Source: Prado023 sp963818445
GTDB taxonomy: Bacteria; Actinomycetota; Actinomycetes; S36-B12; CAIYMF01
DNA: 64,000 nt
Reading direction: 5' to 3'
NCBI GenBank assembly: GCA_963818445.1
Contig: CAWFSG010000001.1
Span: forward strand, 248,001-312,000
The position numbers and the translations under genes are program-made. A model generated the notes under the pieces. That model did no database searches and was not told the DNA's origin. It worked only from the letters and a program-made list of their open reading frames with translations. Below are positions 18,685 to 25,221 of this stretch, one piece after another (the first letter of the stretch is position 1; each line of letters opens with the position of its first letter).

Positions 18685-19042
18685 TCCCCATCAGGATCAG
18701 CACTGTCCGGTTGGCGATGACCGGGATGGGGAGGCCCCGCCAGGAGCGCGCCACCCAGACCCCCCAGGCCATCACGGCCAGCGGAAGGATGACCAGGACG
18801 AACAGGGCGTTGTGGTCCAGGGCGCCGATGACGTCCCCGTGAGCCAGGCTCACCGCCGCACGGGTCGCGCCACAGAACGGGCAGTCCACCCCGGTCAGCG
18901 TCCGCCAGGGGCACGGGGTCGGCCCGGTGTCTCCCAGCCGGAGGGTGGCTGCCGTGAGCCAGGCCACCCCGACGCCCGCGAGCACCGCTGCCGGCCCGAG
19001 CACATTCCGTCCGCGCTGGGCGCTGACCGTCGAGATGCTCAC
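18623..19042 (-). CDS. DUF2752 membrane protein
   Basis: 139 aa. It carries the family hallmark CPWRTLTGVDCPFCGATRA, a Cys-rich segment between helices, with helices around VLGPAAVLAGVGVAWLTAA, ALFVLVILPLAVMAWGVWVA and TVLILMGITAGWWVLRLAV. Function unknown. From memory it usually sits on the same strand just before trpC in related organisms; here it is reversed. I chose the GTG at 19042 over the one at 19066 because TACCCT lies seven bases upstream. Confidence 0.83.
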   Translation of the reverse strand: MSISTVSAQRGRNVLGPAAVLAGVGVAWLTAATLRLGDTGPTPCPWRTLTGVDCPFCGATRAAVSLAHGDVIGALDHNALFVLVILPLAVMAWGVWVARSWRGLPIPVIANRTVLILMGITAGWWVLRLAVPWLGSTTG

Positions 19043-19049
19043 GTCGGCA

Positions 19050-19055
19050 AGGGTA
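19050..19055 (-). promoter_or_regulatory. -10 box of the DUF2752 gene
   Basis: TACCCT on the minus strand, seven bases before the GTG at 19042. Confidence 0.5.
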
Positions 19056-19122
19056 GCCCCGCTCACGGCCGATCGGGAGTGCCGCGCGCGGGGGCGATTC
19101 GGTGGACGAGTCGGTCAGTGCG

Positions 19123-19128
19123 TACCCT
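19123..19128 (+). promoter_or_regulatory. Possible -10 box of trpCBA
   Basis: TACCCT, 36 bases before the trpC ATG. It leaves room for a short leader containing the GGTGGAGG ribosome-binding site. No good -35 box is visible. Confidence 0.35.
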
Positions 19129-19164
19129 CTCCACCAGGATCCCGGCGACGAGGTGGAGGCGCGC

Positions 19165-19977
19165 ATGACCGTTCTCGACGACATCCTCGTCGGCGTGCGC
19201 GCCGATGTCGCCGAGCGCATGGAACGCGTCCCGCTCGACGAGCTCAAGGAGCGGGCCGGCCACGCACCGGCGCCCCGCAACGCGGTTGCGGCGCTGCGTC
19301 AGGAGGACGGGGTCGCGGTCATCGCCGAGGTCAAGCGATCCTCCCCGAGCAGGGGTGAACTGGCGAACATCGAGGACCCGGCAGCGCTGGCCCGTGAGTA
19401 CGAGGCTGGCGGGGCGCATGCGATCTCGGTGCTCACCGAGGGGCGCCGCTTCGGCGGGTCACTCGACGACCTCGTGGCCGTCCGGCACGCCGTGGACGTG
19501 CCGGTCCTTCGCAAGGACTTCATCGTGTCGAGCTACCAGCTCTGGGAGGCCAGGGCCGCCGGCGCCGACATCGTCCTGCTGATCGTCGCCGCGCTGCGCC
19601 AGGATGCCCTGGTCTCCCTGCACGAGCGGGCCCAGTCGATTGGGCTTACGGTCCTCGTGGAGGTGCATGACGTGGATGAGGTTCCCCGGGCGCTGGATGC
19701 GGGAGCGCGGGTCGTCGGTGTCAACGTGCGCGACCTGCGGACCCTGGCCGTGGATCGCGACCACTTCGCGCGCGTTGCGCCGATCATCCCCGACAGCGTG
19801 GTGCGCGTGGCCGAGAGCGGTGTGCGCGGACCGCATGACCTCATCTCCTACGCCAACGCGGGTGCTGATGCCGTGCTGGTGGGGGAGAGCCTGGTGACCG
19901 GGGGGGATCCCCGGCAGGCGGTGCATGACCTGGTCACCGCCGGCGCCCACCCGGCCCTTCGGCACGGCCGCCCATGA
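19165..19977 (+). CDS. trpC: Indole-3-glycerol phosphate synthase
   Basis: 270 aa TIM barrel; closes the indole ring from CdRP. The motifs are VIAEVKRSSPSRGEL with the catalytic lysine, VPVLRKDFIVSSYQL, GVNVRDLRTL and VAESGVRGPHDL. The ATG at 19165 has GGTGGAGG upstream; the in-frame GTG at 19102 would add 21 residues that do not look like the family. The stop overlaps the trpB start by four bases. Confidence 0.95.
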   Translation: MTVLDDILVGVRADVAERMERVPLDELKERAGHAPAPRNAVAALRQEDGVAVIAEVKRSSPSRGELANIEDPAALAREYEAGGAHAISVLTEGRRFGGSLDDLVAVRHAVDVPVLRKDFIVSSYQLWEARAAGADIVLLIVAALRQDALVSLHERAQSIGLTVLVEVHDVDEVPRALDAGARVVGVNVRDLRTLAVDRDHFARVAPIIPDSVVRVAESGVRGPHDLISYANAGADAVLVGESLVTGGDPRQAVHDLVTAGAHPALRHGRP

Positions 19978-21224
19978 CCGCTGACCTGACCAACCTGGGC
20001 CTGATCCCGGGCACGTCGAACACGCCCGACGCCACAGGCCACTTCGGCGTGTTCGGTGGCCGCTTCGTCCCCGAGGCGCTGATCGCCGCCCTCGACGAGC
20101 TGGCCGCGGCGTACGCCGCTGCCCGGGTCGACCCTGCGTTCCTGTCCGAGCTCGACCACCTGGCGCGGACCTACACGGGGCGGCCGACCCCGATCACCGA
20201 GGCGCCCCGGTTCGCCCGGGCGGGCGGGGTCAGCGCGCGGATCGTGCTCAAGCGCGAGGACCTCAACCACACCGGGTCGCACAAGATCAACAACGTCCTG
20301 GGCCAGGCCCTGTTGACCGTGCGGATGGGCAAGCACCGGGTGATCGCCGAGACCGGTGCGGGCCAGCACGGCGTCGCGACCGCCACCGCCGCGGCCCTGA
20401 TGGGCCTGGAGTGCGTGGTCTACATGGGCCTTGAGGACACCCGCCGACAGGCCCTGAACGTCGCCCGCATGAAGCTGCTGGGCGCTGAGGTGATCCCGGT
20501 GACCACCGGGTCGCAGACCCTCAAGGACGCCGTCAACGAGGCCATGCGCGACTGGGTCACGAACGTCGCCGACACCCACTACCTGCTGGGCACGGTGGCC
20601 GGGCCGCACCCGTTCCCGCAGATGGTGCGCGACTTCCACCGGGTCATCGGCGTGGAGGCCCGCGCCCAGGTCCTGGCCGACTACGGCCGGCTGCCCGACG
20701 TGGTCGCCGCGTGCGTCGGCGGCGGGTCCAACGCCATCGGGATCTTCCACCCGTTCCTCGATGATTCCGGCGTGGCGCTGCACGGCTACGAGGCGGCTGG
20801 GGACGGGGTCGAGACCGGTCGGCACGCGGCCACCATCACCGGCGGGTCGATCGGCGTGTTCCAGGGCACCCGCTCCTTCCTGCTGCAGGACGCCGAGGGC
20901 CAGACGACCGAGTCGCACTCGATCTCCGCCGGACTGGACTACCCGGGCGTCGGCCCCGAGCACTCCTACCTGGCCCAGACCGGACGGGCCCACTACCACC
21001 CGGTCACGGATTCCGAGGCGATGGACGCGTTCAGCCTGCTGTGCCGCACGGAGGGGATCATCCCGGCCATCGAGAGTGCGCACGCCCTGGCTGGTGCGCT
21101 GCTGCTCGGTCGTGAGCTCGGCCCTGACGGGATCGTGCTGGTCAACCTGTCCGGTCGCGGCGACAAGGACGTGAGCACCGCAGCCACCTGGTTCGGGATC
21201 GACCTTGGCGAGGGGCAGCTGTGA
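19974..21224 (+). CDS. trpB: Tryptophan synthase beta subunit
   Basis: 416 aa PLP enzyme that joins indole and serine. It begins DATGHFGVFGGRFVPEAL as most TrpB do. The PLP lysine is in LNHTGSHKINNVLGQAL, the phosphate loop is CVGGGSNAIG, and SAGLDYPGVGPEHSYL closes over the active site. It overlaps trpC upstream and trpA downstream by four bases each, so the three are one coupled unit. Confidence 0.97.
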   Translation: MTADLTNLGLIPGTSNTPDATGHFGVFGGRFVPEALIAALDELAAAYAAARVDPAFLSELDHLARTYTGRPTPITEAPRFARAGGVSARIVLKREDLNHTGSHKINNVLGQALLTVRMGKHRVIAETGAGQHGVATATAAALMGLECVVYMGLEDTRRQALNVARMKLLGAEVIPVTTGSQTLKDAVNEAMRDWVTNVADTHYLLGTVAGPHPFPQMVRDFHRVIGVEARAQVLADYGRLPDVVAACVGGGSNAIGIFHPFLDDSGVALHGYEAAGDGVETGRHAATITGGSIGVFQGTRSFLLQDAEGQTTESHSISAGLDYPGVGPEHSYLAQTGRAHYHPVTDSEAMDAFSLLCRTEGIIPAIESAHALAGALLLGRELGPDGIVLVNLSGRGDKDVSTAATWFGIDLGEGQL

Positions 21225-22021
21225 GCGCGCTGCATGAGGCGTTCGCCCGGGCCCGGGCCGAGGGTCGCGCCGCACTGATCGGCTACCTGCCCAGCGGCTT
21301 CCCCACCCAGGCCGAGGGAGTCGCCCTGGCCGAGGCCATGGTGGCGGCCGGGGTCGACATCGTCGAGGTGGGCCTGCCCTACTCCGACCCGCTGATGGAC
21401 GGTCCGACGATCCAGGCCGCTGTGCTCCAGTCCCTGAACTCGGGGTCGAACGTCGCCCATGTGCTCGACACGGTCGCCGCCGTGGCTGCGACCGGTGCCC
21501 CGACGCTGGTGATGTCCTACTGGAACCCGATCGAGCGGATCGGCGTCGACGCGTTCGCCGACAGACTCCGGGAGGCCGGGGGCGTCGGCGTGATCACCCC
21601 GGACCTCACCCCGGAGGAGGCCGGCGACTGGGTGGCAGCCACGCAGGCCGCAGGCCTCGACCGCGTGTTCCTGGTCGCCCCGTCGAGCAGTGACGAGCGG
21701 ATCGCCGCGGTCGCGGGGATCACCAACGGCTTCGTCTACGCAGCCTCGCTGATGGGTGTCACCGGCGCGCGGTCCAGCGTCGGCTCAGGCGCCCGCGAGC
21801 TCGTCGCCCGCGTGCGGGTGCTCACCGACCTGCCGGTCGCTGTCGGCCTGGGTGTCTCCACCGGCGACCAGGCCGCCGAGGTCGCGTCCTACGCCGACGG
21901 CGTGATCGTCGGGTCGGCGTTCATCGCCCGGATCCTGGCAGCCCCCGATCATGAGGCAGCCGTCGCGGCTGTCCGGGAGTTGGCGGCCGAACTGGCAGCC
22001 GGAGTGCGTCGGCGGGTCTAG
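21221..22021 (+). CDS. trpA: Tryptophan synthase alpha subunit
   Basis: 266 aa TIM barrel that splits indole-3-glycerol phosphate and channels indole to TrpB. The catalytic Glu and Asp are in DIVEVGLPYSDPLMDGPTIQ. Phosphate-binding FVYAASLMGVTGAR and GLGVSTGDQA are present. It uses a GTG start inside the trpB stop. Its end is six bases from the convergent VKOR gene. Confidence 0.95.
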   Translation: MSALHEAFARARAEGRAALIGYLPSGFPTQAEGVALAEAMVAAGVDIVEVGLPYSDPLMDGPTIQAAVLQSLNSGSNVAHVLDTVAAVAATGAPTLVMSYWNPIERIGVDAFADRLREAGGVGVITPDLTPEEAGDWVAATQAAGLDRVFLVAPSSSDERIAAVAGITNGFVYAASLMGVTGARSSVGSGARELVARVRVLTDLPVAVGLGVSTGDQAAEVASYADGVIVGSAFIARILAAPDHEAAVAAVRELAAELAAGVRRRV

Positions 22022-22027
22022 CGACGC

Positions 22028-22654
22028 TCAGAGGTACTTGGAGAGCATCATGCTGGCCACGACGGCCAGGATCACAACCACGGCGGCAGTGTCCAGTCCG
22101 AGGCGCAGGGGGCGCTCCAGTCGTCGCTTCGTGCCGGCGCCCAGATGGCCCTCGAGCACGTTGATCCGGGTGATCGCGGCGAAGGCTGCAATCGTCGTCA
22201 CGTAGAGCACCATGCAGTAGGGGCACAGGGCGCCGATGACGAAGTAGGACTCCACGAAGAGCCAGATCGCGAAGGCCAGTCCCAGCGTGAAACCTGCGTG
22301 TGCGCCCAGCATGAACCAGCGCGGGAACCGGACCCCGCCGAGGGCAGCCACGGCGATGGTGATCATCACCGGCTGGCTCATCAGGCCCAGGAAGGCGTTG
22401 GGGAAGCCCAGCAGGCTGGCCTGCCAGCTCAGCCCCACGGTGGCGCACGAGATCGTCGACGAGATGTTGCACGACAGGTCGGCCAGCGGGTCCTCGGCCA
22501 GGCGCACGGCATCGATGGACAGCTCCAGGGAGGCCAGCAGCCCGACCACGCCAGCCACCAGGATCACCACGAACGCCCCGGTGTGGTACCGGTCGCGAGC
22601 GGTCGGCAGCGGATGCGCCGGGGGTTCGGCACCCTCGGTGGTGACGTGGGCCAT
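22028..22654 (-). CDS. Vitamin K epoxide reductase (VKOR) family protein
   Basis: 208 aa membrane protein with about five helices. The loop pair C62/C70 (SCNISSTISC) and the active-site pair C144-P-Y-C147 (GALCPYCMVLY) are the VKOR redox cysteines. Bacterial VKOR does the job of DsbB: it reoxidises a DsbA-like protein using quinone. A DsbA-like gene is divergent next to it, which fits. TACCAT at 22716-22721 on the minus strand may be its -10 box. Confidence 0.92.
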   Translation of the reverse strand: MAHVTTEGAEPPAHPLPTARDRYHTGAFVVILVAGVVGLLASLELSIDAVRLAEDPLADLSCNISSTISCATVGLSWQASLLGFPNAFLGLMSQPVMITIAVAALGGVRFPRWFMLGAHAGFTLGLAFAIWLFVESYFVIGALCPYCMVLYVTTIAAFAAITRINVLEGHLGAGTKRRLERPLRLGLDTAAVVVILAVVASMMLSKYL

Positions 22655-22792
22655 CTCGCGTCCTGCCTGTCCTGGGTCGTCGGGTGTCGACCGGTCCGTG
22701 GCACTGCTTCACCCGATGGTAGTTCAGGGCGGGAGGATCCGGGATCGGTCGACGCGACGACACAGGACGGGTCCGGTGCCCGGCATTTCGGG

Positions 22793-22798
22793 TAATCT
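22793..22798 (+). promoter_or_regulatory. Possible -10 box of the DsbA-like gene
   Basis: TAATCT, 24 bases before the ATG, followed by CTGGAGG as the ribosome-binding site. This is an ordinary leader, unlike the leaderless genes nearby. Confidence 0.4.
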
Positions 22799-22822
22799 GG
22801 CCCGTGACTCCTGGAGGTACTG

Positions 22823-23680
22823 ATGGCACCTGAGAAGAACAAGCCCACGTCGGGCCAGTCCGGGCTGACGCCCAAGCAGCTGGCGGAGCAGGCCCGCGCC
22901 GAGTCGGAGGCCGCAGAGCGCCGCCGCGAGCGCACCATCCGGATCGTCGGCGGGATCGTGGTCCTGCTGGTCGTGGGGGGCCTGCTGGCGGTCGGGTTCC
23001 TCGCCGGCCGCGACGGCGGTACCGACAGCTCCGCCAACCCCGCACCGACTGCTGACCCGAATGCTGCCCTGCCAGCGGGAGTCTCGGGCGAGAACTACGG
23101 CGTCCCGTACGGCACGGGCTGGACGTCGGCGGACGAGGCGAAGCTGCCGACGCTCGAGATCTGGGAGGACTTCCAGTGCCCGGCCTGCAAGCAGGTCGAG
23201 GCAGCCTCCGGCGCCCAGATCCAGGCGCTGGCCGACGCGGGCAAGGTCAAGCTGCTCTACCGGCCGGCAACATTCCTCGACGCCAGCCTGGCTGCGGACA
23301 ACCAGGCCAATGGCAACCCCAACTCCTCTGCTCGGTCCACCAGTGCCTGGGGCTGCGCGGTGGATGCCGGGAAGGCCGGGGAGTTCCACTCGGCCGTCTT
23401 CGACATCCAGCCCGCCGACGAGGGCGTCGGGTTCTCCGACCAGCAGCTCATCGACCTCGGGACGACGGTCGGCATCGAGGGGGCGGACCTGGCCACGTAC
23501 ACCACGTGCGTCCAGGACGGCACCTACCTGAGCTGGTCGGCCAACAGCAACCAGACGTTCGTCGAGTCCGGCGTCGGGGGGACGCCCACGGCCTACCTCA
23601 ACGGGGTCGAGCTCAACGGCTCCGACCTTGCCGACATCGAGGGACTCACGGCGAAGATCGAAGCCGCGACCGCCAAGTGA
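22823..23680 (+). CDS. DsbA-like membrane-anchored thioredoxin-fold protein
   Basis: 285 aa. A charged cytosolic N terminus leads to one helix at about residues 41-61, then an outward-facing domain. The redox motif is C119-P-A-C122 in IWEDFQCPACKQVE, and the cis-proline loop is GVGGTPTAYLNG, as in DsbA/MSMEG-type oxidoreductases (Thioredoxin_4). Two further cysteines (WGCAVD and TTCVQD) may form a structural bond. It likely introduces disulfides into exported proteins, with the adjacent VKOR as its oxidant. Its stop overlaps the lgt start. Confidence 0.9.
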   Translation: MAPEKNKPTSGQSGLTPKQLAEQARAESEAAERRRERTIRIVGGIVVLLVVGGLLAVGFLAGRDGGTDSSANPAPTADPNAALPAGVSGENYGVPYGTGWTSADEAKLPTLEIWEDFQCPACKQVEAASGAQIQALADAGKVKLLYRPATFLDASLAADNQANGNPNSSARSTSAWGCAVDAGKAGEFHSAVFDIQPADEGVGFSDQQLIDLGTTVGIEGADLATYTTCVQDGTYLSWSANSNQTFVESGVGGTPTAYLNGVELNGSDLADIEGLTAKIEAATAK

Positions 23681-24552
23681 TCGGCGCGCTGGCCACCTCG
23701 ATCCCCAGCCCGGACCAGTCCGTCTGGCACCTGGGCCCGCTGCCGATTCGGGCCTACGCGCTGTGCATCCTGGTGGGCATCTTCGTCGCCATGTGGGTGG
23801 GCGACCGGCGCTGGGTCGCCCGCGGCGGTGAGAGGGGCCTGGTCTACGACGTCGCCGTCTGGGCTGTTCCGTTCGGGATCATCGGGGGGCGGATCTACCA
23901 CGTCCTGACCGACTGGCCGACCTACTTCGGTGACGGGGGATCGGGCGTCGGCGGGGCGATCGCCATCTGGCAGGGTGGCCTGGGCATCTGGGGTGCGATC
24001 GCGCTGGGGACCGTGGGCGCGTGGATCGGCTGTCGCCGACACGGCGTGCCGCTGCCGCCCTTCACCGATGCGCTGGCTGTGGGCGTCCCACTGGCCCAGG
24101 CCATCGGACGGTTCGGCAACTGGTTCAACCAGGAGCTCTTCGGAAAGCCGACCGACCTGCCGTGGGGCCTGGAGATCGATCCCGCCCTCCGGCCCTCCGG
24201 CTACGAGCAGTTCGCGACCTTCCATCCCACCTTCCTCTATGAGGCCCTCTGGCTGGTCGGGGTGGCGGGTCTCGTGGCGTGGGCGGATCGGCGCTGGACC
24301 CTGGGGCACGGGCGGGCATTCGCGCTCTACGTCGCCGCCTACTGCGTCGGTCGCCTGGGCATGGAGATGCTGCGCATCGATCCGGCGACGCAGGTGAGCG
24401 GCATCCGGATCAACGTGTTCACCTCCGTGGTGGTCGGGCTCGGGGCGGTCGTCTACTTCGTGGTCAGTGCCCGCACGCGGCCCGGACGCGAGTCCCCCGA
24501 TGCCCTCCGGGGTATCCGCGCAGGTCAGGACGCGGTTCCCCTTCCTGAGTGA
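23677..24552 (+). CDS. lgt: Prolipoprotein diacylglyceryl transferase
   Basis: 291 aa polytopic membrane enzyme that adds diacylglycerol to the lipobox cysteine of prolipoproteins. The Lgt signature GRFGNWFNQELFGKPTDLPWGLEI is plain, as are RAYALCILVGIFVAMWVG near the start and FHPTFLYEALW. The GTG start overlaps the stop of the DsbA-like gene; the reading frame is open further upstream but shadows that gene. Both act on exported proteins. Confidence 0.94.
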   Translation: MIGALATSIPSPDQSVWHLGPLPIRAYALCILVGIFVAMWVGDRRWVARGGERGLVYDVAVWAVPFGIIGGRIYHVLTDWPTYFGDGGSGVGGAIAIWQGGLGIWGAIALGTVGAWIGCRRHGVPLPPFTDALAVGVPLAQAIGRFGNWFNQELFGKPTDLPWGLEIDPALRPSGYEQFATFHPTFLYEALWLVGVAGLVAWADRRWTLGHGRAFALYVAAYCVGRLGMEMLRIDPATQVSGIRINVFTSVVVGLGAVVYFVVSARTRPGRESPDALRGIRAGQDAVPLPE

Positions 24553-24688
24553 GGCAACCCTTGGTCCCGCGGGAGTCAGGACCTTCGGCACGCCCTTGTT
24601 GGCCGTTCAATCCCATTCGTCCGGTTCGACAGGGCGCATAGTTGATCCCGCAAGGGTTTCCTCCACACTCACGAGAAGAGAGCACCAC

Positions 24689-25135
24689 ATGTCCAAGACC
24701 CCGAAGGTCGTTGCCATCCTGCTGTACGTTGCGGGCGCGATCATGATCATTGCCGGCGCCGGCACCTGGTACACCGTGTCCGACTCGCTGGCGGCGGAGA
24801 ACATCACCGTGACCGACGACGCCAGCTGCCAGGCCGGCCAGGCCGTCAACGGCCCGCTCGAGGCCTACTGCATGGCCGACATCATCGCCGTGCACGCGCT
24901 GGAGGCGACCGGTGGCAAGACCTACGCCGAGCTCGACCGTGAGGACCCGCTGCGCGCCGTCGCGCAGAGCGCCTCGTTCCTGCGCGCCTCGCTGTTCACC
25001 TCGGTCGTCGCCTTCGGCGTCGCTGCGTTCGCGATGGGCGTGGGCCTGCTGATGCTGCTCATCGGTGCCGGCATCGGTGCCCTGGACAAGCGGACGAGCG
25101 TTGCGGCCCTGCCGGCGGAGACCGTCAGCGCCTGA
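24689..25135 (+). CDS. Two-helix membrane protein of a family often labelled LigA-like
   Basis: 148 aa. Helices at VVAILLYVAGAIMIIAGAGTWY and ASLFTSVVAFGVAAFAMGVGLLMLLIGAGIG flank an outward loop with two cysteines (DASCQAG and EAYCMAD) that could pair. From memory, close relatives in actinobacteria carry the name aromatic ring-opening dioxygenase LigA. Nothing in the sequence supports an enzyme, so I treat its role as unknown. AGAAGAGAG precedes the ATG. The 136 bases before it contain no clear promoter. Confidence 0.75.
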   Translation: MSKTPKVVAILLYVAGAIMIIAGAGTWYTVSDSLAAENITVTDDASCQAGQAVNGPLEAYCMADIIAVHALEATGGKTYAELDREDPLRAVAQSASFLRASLFTSVVAFGVAAFAMGVGLLMLLIGAGIGALDKRTSVAALPAETVSA

Positions 25136-25146
25136 CCCGGCACGTC

Positions 25147-25192
25147 CCAGAACCTCCGCGAGTTCCGTCCGCCGGACTCGCGGAGGTTCTGG
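25147..25192. terminator. Perfect 16-bp inverted repeat between convergent genes
   Basis: CCAGAACCTCCGCGAG and its exact complement flank a 14-base loop. It lies between two genes that converge, so it can serve both as a bidirectional terminator. There is no run of T after it in either direction. Confidence 0.75.
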
Positions 25193-25221
25193 CATTGTCG
25201 GCCCTCCCGGAGTGGTCGCGG

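Noticed and set aside
24689..25135. Aromatic ring-opening dioxygenase
   Set aside because: The protein is a small two-helix membrane protein without dioxygenase motifs; the database label of its relatives appears wrong.
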